Origin: Vibrio amylolyticus
Lineage (GTDB): Bacteria; Pseudomonadota; Gammaproteobacteria; Enterobacterales; Vibrionaceae
Direction: 5' to 3'
DNA: 64,000 nt
Assembly (NCBI RefSeq): GCF_023145695.1
Contig: NZ_JAJHVV010000011.1
Location: 62,001 to 126,000, forward strand
The translations under genes were made by a program, and so were the position numbers. This document shows, piece after piece, positions 54,793 to 63,963 of this stretch. Under the pieces are notes generated by a model. The model was not told the origin of the DNA and did no database searches. It saw only the letters and a program-made list of their open reading frames with translations. The stretch's first letter is position 1, and each line of letters starts with the position of its first letter.

Positions 54793-55578
54793 TTAGCGAT
54801 CTTCATTTCTTTCGAGCCCATCTCGACTAATAAATTGAGATAGCCCCACTAGAAATAACGAAACGATGAGCATGACCGTGGCTAACGCATTCACTTCTGG
54901 AGAGATCCCAACTTTAACCATCGAATAGATTTTTAACGGTAATATTTCATAAGCCGGACCAGTCACAAACGAGCTAATAATCACGTCATCAAGAGAGAGT
55001 GTAAAACTCAGTAACCAACCGCCTGCAATCGCTGGTTTAGCGATTGGCATGATTATCTTAGTCAATATCGTCCATTCGCTCGCGCCGAGGTCTTTCGCAG
55101 CCTCTAACATCTTCACATCAAAACCTTTGAGGCGGCTGTATACGGTAACAACGACAAACGGTAGACAAAACGTGATATGAGCGATCAACAGCGTCAAGAA
55201 CCCGAGTTGAACACCAATCACTAGAAACAGCGCTAAGAACGATATTGCCATAACGATGTCAGGCGACATCATGACAACGAAGAGCAAACTGTTAACCGCA
55301 GACTTTCCCTTAAATTGATATCGAAAGAGGGCAACGGCGGTTAAACTACCAATAATCGCTGCAGCCGTTGCTGAAAAAACAGCAATGTTAATCGAGTGCC
55401 AAGCCGCTTGCATTAAGCTGTCGTTGTTCACGAGTGCTTGATACCACTTGGTGGTGAATCCCCCCCATTTCATGCCAAATTTGTTGTCATTAAATGAGTT
55501 AACAATGAGCACGATAATCGGTAAGTACAAAAAAAGGTAGACTACGCTCATGAAGCTGTATTTAGAAAAGCGTCCCAT
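54793..55578 (-). CDS. potC: spermidine/putrescine ABC permease PotC
   Basis: 261 residues with six helices and the EAA loop EAAKDLGASEWTILTKIIMP. Its start overlaps the potB stop by one base. Confidence 0.9.
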   Translation of the reverse strand: MGRFSKYSFMSVVYLFLYLPIIVLIVNSFNDNKFGMKWGGFTTKWYQALVNNDSLMQAAWHSINIAVFSATAAAIIGSLTAVALFRYQFKGKSAVNSLLFVVMMSPDIVMAISFLALFLVIGVQLGFLTLLIAHITFCLPFVVVTVYSRLKGFDVKMLEAAKDLGASEWTILTKIIMPIAKPAIAGGWLLSFTLSLDDVIISSFVTGPAYEILPLKIYSMVKVGISPEVNALATVMLIVSLFLVGLSQFISRDGLERNEDR

Positions 55579-56435
55579 TAGCTTAGCTCCGAATTACGGT
55601 CAAATAGCTTACCGGCTTTATAATAAGCAAAAAGTAATAGTGCCATAGCAGCGGTGAGTGCAATACTTGTGGCTGCACCAAATGGCCAATCGCGCGCATT
55701 GAGTACCTGACTTTTTATCACATTACCTATCAGCAAGTTTTTAGCACCACCAAGTAAATCAGCCACATAGAACATACCTAGTGCAGGCAATAAGACGAGT
55801 AGGCATCCTCCAATGATACCTGGCATAGTCAGTGGCAAGATAATTTTGGTGAAGGTTTGAAACTTGGTTGCTCCGAGATCTTTGGCTGCTTCAATGTAGG
55901 AGCCATTCAGTTTTTCAATAGCAGAGTACAGCGGCAATATCATAAATGGTAATAATACGTAGACCAGCCCAATCATTACGGCGGTTTCTGTGTACATCAA
56001 TCGAATTGGCTTTTCGATAATATCTAAAGCCAACAAACTCTTGTTAAGAACTCCTTGTGTGCCGAGTACAATCTTAAGGCCATAGGTGCGAATTAACGAG
56101 TTAGTCCAAAATGGAATGATGACCAAAAACAACATAAATGGACGAGTGTTCTTAGGCATTTTAGTAATAATATAAGCGAACGGATAGCCAACCACTAAGC
56201 ATAAAAGCGTTGCTATCGTTGCCATATAAAACGAATGCCAAACAACCTTTATGTATAGAGGGTCCGCCAATCTCACATAATTGTTAAGTGTAAACGTGAA
56301 ATCGATAAGATTAGCTTCATCACGAGTCAAAAAGCTCGTCGCGATAATCATGAGATTAGGCACGAAAACGAAGAGCGTTAACCAGCCAATTATGATGGCG
56401 AGAATGGTATTTCTGAAGTTAAACAATTTGAGCAT
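55578..56435 (-). CDS. potB: spermidine/putrescine ABC permease PotB
   Basis: 285 residues with six helices and the EAA loop EAAKDLGATKFQTFTKIILP. It pairs with PotC to form the channel. It overlaps potA by 17 bases. Confidence 0.9.
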   Translation of the reverse strand: MLKLFNFRNTILAIIIGWLTLFVFVPNLMIIATSFLTRDEANLIDFTFTLNNYVRLADPLYIKVVWHSFYMATIATLLCLVVGYPFAYIITKMPKNTRPFMLFLVIIPFWTNSLIRTYGLKIVLGTQGVLNKSLLALDIIEKPIRLMYTETAVMIGLVYVLLPFMILPLYSAIEKLNGSYIEAAKDLGATKFQTFTKIILPLTMPGIIGGCLLVLLPALGMFYVADLLGGAKNLLIGNVIKSQVLNARDWPFGAATSIALTAAMALLLFAYYKAGKLFDRNSELS

Positions 56436-57534
56436 CGGTCAACACCACTTCCCAAGTTTCAATCCAACTGATCGAGACTTTTTGTCCTAGAGAATGATCA
56501 ACGTCGGGATCATCTTCGTTAAAGAACTCACTGGTCATAACTCGCATTCCTGAAGGGAGCTCAATAACAGAATCAAGCGTCATTCCTTTGTAAGTTCTAT
56601 CGATAACGTGACCGACAATTCCCTGCTCATCAGACTCTTTGATTTCAGTCACCTTCAAATCTTCAGGGCGCAGTAAAACGTGTAATGAATCCTCGGAATC
56701 AACCATTCGATCATGATGAACGATGACTTCTGCGCCTTCGATATTAACCAGAACTCTCTTGTCATCGACTCGTGATACGACTGTCGCTGAAAAGTTGTTT
56801 ATCTCACCGATAAACTCAGCGACAAACAAATTTTTAGGCTCTTCATAGATCTCTCTAGGCGTACCGTCTTGCTCAATGACACCGTCTTTCATCACGATGA
56901 TTCGATCTGACATCGAAAGAGCTTCTTCTTGATCATGGGTTACAAAAATAAAAGTGATGCCGAGTTTACGTTGGAGCTGCTTGAGTTCCGACTGCATCTG
57001 TTTACGCAATTTATAATCTAAAGCTGAAAGGGACTCATCTAGGAGAAGAACCTTAGGCTTATTCACAACCGCACGAGCAATGGCAACTCGTTGTTGTTGG
57101 CCACCCGATAACTGGTGGGGCATGCGGCTCACGTGATCCTGCAGTTTCACCATGACTAAAGCTTCCAATACCCGCTGCTTAATCTGCTCAGTCGGTACTT
57201 TTTGCATACGAAGTCCAAAAGCAACGTTTTCAAAAATAGACATATGTGGAAACAACGCATAACTTTGAAATACAGTATTTACATGACGTTGTTCTGCGGG
57301 AACATGAGTAATGTCGACATCATCAAGAACAATACGCCCGACGTCGGCTAATTCAAATCCAGCGATCAACCTCAACACGGTTGTTTTGCCACAGCCAGAA
57401 GGCCCTAGAATGGTTAGAAACTCACCGTGATTAACATCGATTGAGAGTTCGTTAATGACTCTTTGCCCATCAAAACTCTTACTAATTGCAGATAATTGAA
57501 TAATAGGCAATGAGTTACCTGTTAATGTATTCAA
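56419..57534 (-). CDS. potA: spermidine/putrescine ABC ATPase PotA
   Basis: 371 residues. Walker A GPSGCGKTT, signature LSGGQQQR, Walker B VLLLDESLSALD, and a C-terminal TOBE domain (HVLLRPEDLKV). The Walker B has S in place of the usual P (DESLSALD). First gene of potABCD. Polyamine uptake affects biofilm formation in Vibrio, a known but here unproven link. Confidence 0.92.
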   Translation of the reverse strand: MNTLTGNSLPIIQLSAISKSFDGQRVINELSIDVNHGEFLTILGPSGCGKTTVLRLIAGFELADVGRIVLDDVDITHVPAEQRHVNTVFQSYALFPHMSIFENVAFGLRMQKVPTEQIKQRVLEALVMVKLQDHVSRMPHQLSGGQQQRVAIARAVVNKPKVLLLDESLSALDYKLRKQMQSELKQLQRKLGITFIFVTHDQEEALSMSDRIIVMKDGVIEQDGTPREIYEEPKNLFVAEFIGEINNFSATVVSRVDDKRVLVNIEGAEVIVHHDRMVDSEDSLHVLLRPEDLKVTEIKESDEQGIVGHVIDRTYKGMTLDSVIELPSGMRVMTSEFFNEDDPDVDHSLGQKVSISWIETWEVVLTDAQIV

Positions 57535-57852
57535 GGCTTTCTGTTCTCCTTACGGGGGTGTGGGTGCTTATATTCGAGTGTAATACAAGATAGAATATTG
57601 GGCGGATGATAATCATCAATTTAGTGAATTAAAAGCGTTTTCATATTGATCAGTGAACTTTTTTAACGCATTACCTTAGAGTAGTCTTATTATCTCGATA
57701 AAAATGATAAAAACGAAGAATTATCATACAAATATGTAAGAATTTTAGGATAAATATCAGTTCAGATTTTCGTATAAATGCTATTTAAGTATAATGCGGC
57801 TAATTTTATCAAATCAGTAATTAGAGCAATAAAGATTGCTACGGGCATTAGA
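57535..57852. other. intergenic region between potA and the membrane-protein cluster
   Basis: It holds a perfect 13-base palindrome GATGATAATCATC (57605-57617), and a -10 box TATAAT (57790-57795) in the context AGTATAATGCGGC, reading rightward with a weak -35. No gene is seen. The palindrome resembles part of a Fur or ArgR site but matches neither fully. Confidence 0.5.
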
Positions 57853-58686
57853 ATGAACAACGACATTAAGAAAGACTTCAACCTCGGCGGTAGTGTAGAA
57901 AAAGCCCTATCCGGCGACTACGAATTAAAAGTCGGTGACGTGTTAAAAGAAGCGGGGAGTATTACTGTTAAGCACTTCCTTTCATTCACACCTTCAGTAA
58001 TGATTCTGCTGATTGTGCAATTGGCAATATTCTATATCGCCCTCAAGCTTCAACTTGGTGATCCATCGATTATCCTTACGATTCTTGACAATCCTGATGG
58101 CTTCAACCAATCAATGGTTCAAGCGATTTTTGTGGCTAACTTCAGTTACGAAGTCGTCAGCGCCCCGATTTTTGCGGGAATCAGCCTAATGGCCATGAGT
58201 CATGCAGCGGGCTTGAACACTAAATCACGTCACATTGGAAAGGGGTTACAATTCACTGTACCTGTTATTCTAGCGACGCTTTTTGCTCTTGTTCTTCAAG
58301 GCATTGCTGGGGCGGTATTACCATTTGTATCGTTATATCTTTCATTGGCCTTTAGTAATTCAATCCTACTTGTTTGTGAAAAACGTGTTTCGCCCCTTCA
58401 ATCATTGTGGCTATCACTTCGCGCTGTAAATAAGAAAATTTTCACCATCGCTGCCATCTATTTCGTTGTTACAATGCTATTTGTCGCAGCCGCAATGTTT
58501 TATGGCATCGGCCTTATCTTTGTGTTGCCATTCTTCTTCCATGTTAAGGGGATTATCTACCGTAATATGTTTGGTATTAAATTAAAGATTGTTGCTACAG
58601 ATAGATCAGATGATGACACGCCAAATGACGATACCCCAACGACGAAAGATGATCACAACAAGGACTCGGACGTTTTCAATGCGTAA
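57853..58686 (+). CDS. multispanning membrane protein, unknown function
   Basis: 277 residues with five or more helices and a short acidic C-terminal tail rich in D and T. I recognise no family. I chose the ATG at 57853 (MNNDIKKDF) because the promoter -10 lies at 57790, inside any longer reading from 57778. It overlaps the Bax-like gene by 8 bases. Confidence 0.65.
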   Translation: MNNDIKKDFNLGGSVEKALSGDYELKVGDVLKEAGSITVKHFLSFTPSVMILLIVQLAIFYIALKLQLGDPSIILTILDNPDGFNQSMVQAIFVANFSYEVVSAPIFAGISLMAMSHAAGLNTKSRHIGKGLQFTVPVILATLFALVLQGIAGAVLPFVSLYLSLAFSNSILLVCEKRVSPLQSLWLSLRAVNKKIFTIAAIYFVVTMLFVAAAMFYGIGLIFVLPFFFHVKGIIYRNMFGIKLKIVATDRSDDDTPNDDTPTTKDDHNKDSDVFNA

Positions 58687-59494
58687 TAAATTAGTATTAA
58701 CAGTAGTTTCAGCTGGAATCGTCACCGCCATTGCTTTCTGGCAGAGTGAACAATCAGAAATAGAACCTGTTGTGATTCAAGATGAACAACGAGAAGTACT
58801 GGTTCAAGCACATAGTATTGATACTGCACCTGACTTTGCGTCTATTAATGATATACAGCAGAAGAAAACCGCATTTTTTGATTACTTAAAACCAGGTATT
58901 GCGTTAGAGAACAAGCGGATCCTTAAGGAACGCGCTCGTTTAGAACAAATTCAAGCACACTTTAATAATAACGAGCTAACCTCTGAAGATGGCTCTTATG
59001 CAGAACGATTAGGGCAACTTTACCAAGTCGAAGTTCCGTCAGAAGGCATCAATGCAAAATGGATTGATATGATGCTACATCGCGTCGACGTATTACCAGA
59101 AGCCTTGGTGTTAACCCAAGCAGCAAAGGAGTCTGGTTGGGGAACATCTCGTTTTGCAACGCAAGCCAACAATTACTTTGGTCAGTGGTGCTATAGTTCT
59201 GGCTGTGGTGTCGTACCTGAGCAGAGAAAAGAGGGCATGACTCATGAAGTCGCGTCATTTAGCTCTGTTCAAGAGTCTATCCATCGTTACTTTATGAACG
59301 TCAATCGCAATAGAGCCTATCAAGATTTAAGAAACATACGCTTCGATCTTCACTCTAATAACCTCGATCTACTCGATACCGACAGTGCTATCGAGTTAGC
59401 AAATGGATTGATTCGTTATTCGGAGCGTGGCCAACCTTATGTTGATGAGATTCAAAGTATGATTCGTTTTAATCAGCCCTTCTGGACTAAATAA
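58679..59494 (+). CDS. Bax-like glucosaminidase-fold protein
   Basis: 271 residues: a signal-anchor helix, a linker, and a domain of the Bax/glucosaminidase type with the catalytic glutamate in AAKESGWGTSRFA and the following NNYFGQWCY and FSSVQESIHRYFMNVN. It may cut peptidoglycan glycan chains from the periplasmic side. E. coli Bax is related. It lies between two genes of unknown function in one operon. Confidence 0.8.
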   Translation: MRNKLVLTVVSAGIVTAIAFWQSEQSEIEPVVIQDEQREVLVQAHSIDTAPDFASINDIQQKKTAFFDYLKPGIALENKRILKERARLEQIQAHFNNNELTSEDGSYAERLGQLYQVEVPSEGINAKWIDMMLHRVDVLPEALVLTQAAKESGWGTSRFATQANNYFGQWCYSSGCGVVPEQRKEGMTHEVASFSSVQESIHRYFMNVNRNRAYQDLRNIRFDLHSNNLDLLDTDSAIELANGLIRYSERGQPYVDEIQSMIRFNQPFWTK

Positions 59495-59505
59495 TAAGAA
59501 ACTGT

Positions 59506-60162
59506 ATGAAAAAATTATCTTCGTTGTTAATTGCGACAACCGTTCTTCTCACTTCGCTACCTTCTACTGCACAAGAGTATCGATTTACGTATTCAAAGCT
59601 ATACACACAAATGAAGAATAACCTGAATGAAGGTCACGATGACGTTAAGGTAGGGTTCTTCTTTGTTAACGCACAGACTCGAGAGCTGTGTAACATCGAA
59701 AAAGCATGGATGGAAAAAGAAGAACATTATGAAGAGCTTCAAGTCGCCTCTAATAATGAACTAATCGTTCCACTAGACAGCCATTTACGCAACGCTAATC
59801 CCCTTGTTTATGTACACACTCCAAAATCATTACAGTGTGACTTCTCTATGGTCGTCCTGACGAAAGAACCATTGAAGGGTGAAGTACATTACGAGAAAAT
59901 CAGCCAATACCTGCCTCAAATGAAAGCGATGCTCGATGATCTAGGCGGTATGTTCTCAAGTTGGTTCTCTCCTGATGTAGAAGGCGTAACTCTAGAATTT
60001 GCTAATAGTTTGAACGGCAATATTGAGTTATCTCAAGGTGGATTAATTCCGATTAAAAATGGCTTAGCAACAGTATTACTAGCCGAGATTGGCGAGGGCG
60101 AGTCGATGACACTGCCCCAAGAGACAACTAGGGTTTTGCCTTACATCCCAAGTGCCCAATAG
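59506..60162 (+). CDS. DUF2987 family secreted protein
   Basis: 218 residues with a signal peptide (cut near STA|QEY) and the DUF2987 pattern YRFTYSKLYTQMKNN and CNIEKAWMEKE. Periplasmic, function unknown. It begins 11 bases after the Bax-like gene, so the three genes are likely one operon. Confidence 0.75.
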   Translation: MKKLSSLLIATTVLLTSLPSTAQEYRFTYSKLYTQMKNNLNEGHDDVKVGFFFVNAQTRELCNIEKAWMEKEEHYEELQVASNNELIVPLDSHLRNANPLVYVHTPKSLQCDFSMVVLTKEPLKGEVHYEKISQYLPQMKAMLDDLGGMFSSWFSPDVEGVTLEFANSLNGNIELSQGGLIPIKNGLATVLLAEIGEGESMTLPQETTRVLPYIPSAQ

Positions 60163-60215
60163 TCGGTTAATTAGTATTCCTATTTTTAAAAATAGCCTTT
60201 CGTAAATGTAATATA

Positions 60216-60241
60216 AGAGCAGCCTTTTGGGTTGCTCTTTT
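60216..60241 (+). terminator. terminator after the DUF2987 gene
   Basis: Stem AAGAGCAGCC / GGGTTGCTCTT with loop TTTT and a strong T run. Confidence 0.88.
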
Positions 60242-60317
60242 TTATTCGCGATACCCTTCCTACATGTCTTTAAGTCAAAGTTCTCTCGTAGGGATTTAAT
60301 CCCGCCATAAAAGTCCG

Positions 60318-60323
60318 TATAAT
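60318..60323 (+). promoter_or_regulatory. -10 box of the ttcA promoter
   Basis: TATAAT in the context CCGTATAATCCACGC, 63 bases before the ttcA start, with a weak -35. This is a common Vibrio sigma-70 form. Confidence 0.6.
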
Positions 60324-60386
60324 CCACGCCCTTAATCATCATGTGAAAACATTTTGTTGTTACGATAAGTTATGTGTGAGCAAGCA

Positions 60387-61280
60387 ATGAGCCAAACAGA
60401 AACAAGAAAAGAGACACTAGAGCTAAATAAACTTCAAAAACGCCTAAGGAGAAATGTTGGAAATGCCATTATTGACTACAACATGATCGAAGAAGGTGAT
60501 GTTGTGATGGCCTGTATAAGTGGAGGTAAAGACTCTTTTGCAATGCTCGATATTTTACTTCAACTTCAAAAAGCTGCCCCGATCAAGTTTGAGGTCATTG
60601 CTGTTAACTTAGACCAAAAGCAGCCAGGTTTTCCAGAGCATATCCTGCCAGAGTATTTTGAAACTCTTGATACCCCGTATTATATCGTTGATAAAGATAC
60701 TTACTCTGTCGTCAAAGAAAAGATCCCTGAAGGAAAAACAACATGTGGGTTGTGCTCTCGTTTACGCCGCGGAACATTGTACTCTTTTGCTGAAAAAATT
60801 GGCGCGACAAAAATTGCACTCGGTCATCATATGGATGACATCGTCGAGACTATGTTTTTAAACATGTTCCATGGCGCACGTTTAAAAGCGATGCCACCAA
60901 AACTACGTTCTGATGATGGACGTAATGTGGTTATACGACCATTAACTTATTGTCGTGAAAAAGACCTCATTACTTACGCTGAACATAAAGAGTTCCCAAT
61001 TATTCCGTGTAATTTATGTGGCTCTCAAGAGAAGCTAGAAAGACAATCAATCAAAGCGATGTTGGTCGATTGGGATAAGAAGACCCCTGGTCGAATTGAG
61101 AAAACATTTAAGTCTATTCAGAATGTTAGCCCTAGCCAGTTGGCGGATAGAGAGCTGTTCGACTTTGTTAACCTCCCATTAGATAGGGAAGGGACGAGAG
61201 AAGAATATGAGTTCAATGAAGCGACCGTCTCTTCTACCAATATCGATGAGTCACTTTATATCGATGTTACGCATATCTAG
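60387..61280 (+). CDS. ttcA: tRNA 2-thiocytidine(32) synthetase
   Basis: 297 residues. The PP-loop SGGKDSFAM, and the two CxxC pairs CGLC and CNLC that hold a 4Fe-4S cluster, are intact. It thiolates C32 in some tRNAs. The ATG at 60387 (MSQTETRKE) matches the usual start better than one five codons earlier. Its neighbours uspE and fnr are conserved in Vibrio. Confidence 0.94.
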   Translation: MSQTETRKETLELNKLQKRLRRNVGNAIIDYNMIEEGDVVMACISGGKDSFAMLDILLQLQKAAPIKFEVIAVNLDQKQPGFPEHILPEYFETLDTPYYIVDKDTYSVVKEKIPEGKTTCGLCSRLRRGTLYSFAEKIGATKIALGHHMDDIVETMFLNMFHGARLKAMPPKLRSDDGRNVVIRPLTYCREKDLITYAEHKEFPIIPCNLCGSQEKLERQSIKAMLVDWDKKTPGRIEKTFKSIQNVSPSQLADRELFDFVNLPLDREGTREEYEFNEATVSSTNIDESLYIDVTHI

Positions 61281-61288
61281 GTAAAAGC

Positions 61289-61313
61289 AGAGGAAGGTTA
61301 CTAACTTCCTCTA
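61289..61313. terminator. hairpin between ttcA and uspE
   Basis: AGAGGAAG / CTTCCTCT with a 9-base loop between the convergent ttcA and uspE. The T run is poor on both sides, so function is uncertain. Confidence 0.5.
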
Positions 61314-61372
61314 ATACTAATTGATAAAAGTCACTATTATGTACTTATTGCGCATGCGTCAGTGGCTTTTGA

Positions 61373-62320
61373 CTATACCGCGGTTTGTGGATCCAGTGGG
61401 CTGACATAACCATGGGGTTTAAGAGCTAAAACATCACAATTTATCTTATCGATAACGTGCTCTGCCGTATTACCTATAAATACGGCAGACAGACCAGTAC
61501 GCCCCGTTGTTCCAAGAATCACCATCGCAGCATTAAGCCTACTCGCGACCTCCGGAATCACATCCTCTGGCAAACCTTGCTCGACAATCGTCTGCTCTTC
61601 ATCAAATGAGTGCTTTTGGCGTAACGCTTTCATAGAGGTTAAATGGTGTCCGCGAACAGCGTCAGTGTAAGTTGTTGGATCAAATTCTGGTAGCTCTATC
61701 GTGATATTAGCAGGGGTTACTGGGTAAGCATTAACTAGATATGAATTAGCATCAAGGCGCTCAGATAAGTTAGTCAGCTGTTTTACCATGCGATCGTTAA
61801 GGTCACTGTGTGTCTCATTCTCAGATCCAACATGTACAGAAGCAATGATATTTGCATCTTCTGGCCAATATTCACTTTTAACGAGTAATACAGGGCAAGG
61901 CGACTTTCTTAGTAAATGCCAATCAGTTGGAGTGAATATCACAGATTCAAGAACATCGTGAGTTCGAGTGCCTTTAATCAGGATGTCATGTGAACCAGAG
62001 AAAACTTCTGCAATGATCGCTTCATAAGGGCGGTTATGCCACACCACTTTAATTTCAAATTCAACGTCACTACTTAGGTAAGGCTCAGCGACTTTTTTCA
62101 TCCACTGCTCGCGCTGATGAATAACACCTCTTCTCATTGCATCACGCTCATCCATTGAGAGCATTGAGGTCATATCGTATGAAAAATCATAAATGGATAG
62201 AAAGAACATTACATGGCTAGTTGACTTACTTTTGGATGCCAACTTCATTGCTCGGGCTAGGGCAGGCTGTTGATCATTATTGATATCAGCAACCACTAAT
62301 ATCTTGTTATATATACTCAT
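61373..62320 (-). CDS. uspE: universal stress protein E
   Basis: 315 residues with two Usp domains in tandem (breaks near residue 155). The first has VVADINNDQQPALARAM and the second IASVHVGSE with the late nucleotide-site motif GTTGRTGLSAVFIGNTAEHV. UspE links stress survival, motility and aggregation in E. coli. It follows fnr, as in most gammaproteobacteria. Confidence 0.92.
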   Translation of the reverse strand: MSIYNKILVVADINNDQQPALARAMKLASKSKSTSHVMFFLSIYDFSYDMTSMLSMDERDAMRRGVIHQREQWMKKVAEPYLSSDVEFEIKVVWHNRPYEAIIAEVFSGSHDILIKGTRTHDVLESVIFTPTDWHLLRKSPCPVLLVKSEYWPEDANIIASVHVGSENETHSDLNDRMVKQLTNLSERLDANSYLVNAYPVTPANITIELPEFDPTTYTDAVRGHHLTSMKALRQKHSFDEEQTIVEQGLPEDVIPEVASRLNAAMVILGTTGRTGLSAVFIGNTAEHVIDKINCDVLALKPHGYVSPLDPQTAV

Positions 62321-62413
62321 GCGCTTACCTTAAATGTTTAGGGCTATATACCTAATGTAGCGCAGATAGAGGAATTAGTATGAGAAAAAAGAGAGGAAAG
62401 TTTGTGGAAGTAT

Positions 62414-62439
62414 GATGCAGCTCATTAATGAGCTACATC
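62414..62439 (-). terminator. hairpin after fnr
   Basis: GATG-AGCTCATT pairs with AATGAGCT-CATC around a mismatch; the core is a perfect 16-base palindrome. It lies 12 bases past the fnr stop. No clear T run follows. Confidence 0.5.
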
Positions 62440-62450
62440 ATTGAAGTTAC

Positions 62451-63200
62451 TTATGATTCTGATGATACACCAGCTAGTTTCATTAACGCATCGTGGTCAA
62501 CAATTGTGATGTATTTACCTTTAACACATAAGATTTCTGATTTCTGAAAACGACCCAACAAACGGCTGATCGTTTCAACGGTTAAACCAAGGTAATTACC
62601 TATGTCACCACGCGTCATCGTCAAACGAAACTCGCGAGGGCTAAATCCACGCTGAGAGAAGCGGGTAGACAGATTGTACAAAAATGCCGCCAAACGCTCT
62701 TCTGCATTCTTTTTAGAAAGCAGTAGTATCATTTCTTGGTCGCCCTTAATCTCATTACTCATTAAGCGCATGATCTGCTGACGAAGCTTAGGCATTTTAC
62801 CGGATAAATCGTCTAAGATTTCATAGGGAATTTCACAAACCATAGATGTTTCGAGAGCTTGAGCAAAACTTGGATGACAATCATCAGTGATAGCATCAAA
62901 ACCAACCAAATCACCCGCTAAATGGAAAGCGGTAATTTGTTCATCACCTTGCTCAGTAATGGTATAACTTTTGATAGTACCAGAGCGGATAGCATAGAGT
63001 GATTTCAGTTCATCACCCGCTTTAAATAGCTCTTGGCTTTTCTGGATTGGTTTTTTTCTTTCAATGATATGGTCGAGCTGATCTAGCTCAGATTCGCTTA
63101 ATGTAAATGGGATACACAGCTGGCTAATACTGCAATCTTGACAGTGGATCGCGCAACCGCCGGATGAAATGCGACTTGTACCTGGCTTTTCAGAAATCAT
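62451..63200 (-). CDS. fnr: FNR oxygen-sensing transcription regulator
   Basis: 249 residues of the CRP/FNR family. The cluster ligands C20, C23, C29 and C122 are present, with an extra C16 as in E. coli FNR, so it should hold an oxygen-labile 4Fe-4S cluster. The DNA helix reads LGLTVETISRLLGRF with the E-SR contact residues. It switches anaerobic genes, plausibly including the fdh operon here. An FNR box sits just before its own start. Confidence 0.95.
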   Translation of the reverse strand: MISEKPGTSRISSGGCAIHCQDCSISQLCIPFTLSESELDQLDHIIERKKPIQKSQELFKAGDELKSLYAIRSGTIKSYTITEQGDEQITAFHLAGDLVGFDAITDDCHPSFAQALETSMVCEIPYEILDDLSGKMPKLRQQIMRLMSNEIKGDQEMILLLSKKNAEERLAAFLYNLSTRFSQRGFSPREFRLTMTRGDIGNYLGLTVETISRLLGRFQKSEILCVKGKYITIVDHDALMKLAGVSSES

Positions 63201-63216
63201 AACAACCTTTCACAAT

Positions 63217-63230
63217 TTGATATACATCAA
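63217..63230 (-). promoter_or_regulatory. FNR box before fnr
   Basis: TTGATATACATCAA is a perfect match to TTGAT-N4-ATCAA. It lies 17-30 bases upstream of the fnr ATG, most likely near or downstream of the transcription start, which suits self-repression. Confidence 0.85.
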
Positions 63231-63288
63231 TATTTTACCACCGCTTAACACTAAAGGGTAGTTTTAAAAATCAAACTAAATCACGCAT

Positions 63289-63963
63289 TTATAAACTAAA
63301 TGATAAAAGTATTAACGCGGCATATGCGGTATAAACACCATAGAGCAGAATACAGCTAGCGCCGATAGTTCGAAATAGTGAGGATTGCTGTATCTTTTTT
63401 AAGTGCGTGGCACTATACCCAATTAACAGCATGGCAGGAAGTGTTCCTAGCCCAAAACAAAGCATAATGAGAGCTCCGTTTACGGCACTTCCTGATATTG
63501 CTGCCCAGGTCAAAATAGAGTAGACCAAACCACATGGTAACCAACCCCAAACGAAGCCAAACGGTAGTGCATACAACGGTTTTTTAAGTGGTAGCAATGA
63601 TTGCCCTATAGGAGATAGGTATTTCCAAAAGCGCTGCCCAATCTTTTCAAATGCGAGCAAACCAAACCACCATCGACCTACGTATAGCGCAAGGATAATC
63701 ATAAAAATTGCAGCAACTAAGCGTAACCATGCAAGGGCTTGATTAAGTTGGGTGAACTCTATAAGGGTAGATACTGTACTGCCAATAATAGCGCCAATGG
63801 TTGCGTAACTAAGCAATCGGCCTGTGTTGTAATAAATCGGTATCATACGCGAGTTTTGTTGATGACCAATACTCAACGCCGAAGCGAGACCACCACACAT
63901 ACCCATACAGTGGCCCGCACCAATGAATCCGATTAAAAAGGCGCCCATCCAGTCAATAGACAT
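63289..63963 (-). CDS. TauE/SafE-like (DsbD_2) membrane protein of the cco cluster
   Basis: 224 residues with six helices and the motif GAGHCMGMCGGLASA near the start, a likely metal-binding site. Genes of this kind follow ccoS in cbb3 oxidase assembly clusters and are annotated as sulfite exporter or heavy-metal transporter. The start codon overlaps the ccoS stop (TAATG). Its exact role is not known to me. Confidence 0.83.
   Translation of the reverse strand: MSIDWMGAFLIGFIGAGHCMGMCGGLASALSIGHQQNSRMIPIYYNTGRLLSYATIGAIIGSTVSTLIEFTQLNQALAWLRLVAAIFMIILALYVGRWWFGLLAFEKIGQRFWKYLSPIGQSLLPLKKPLYALPFGFVWGWLPCGLVYSILTWAAISGSAVNGALIMLCFGLGTLPAMLLIGYSATHLKKIQQSSLFRTIGASCILLYGVYTAYAALILLSFSL

Noticed and set aside
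57600..57620. Fur box before potA
   Set aside because: Only the central GATAATCAT matches; flanks do not.
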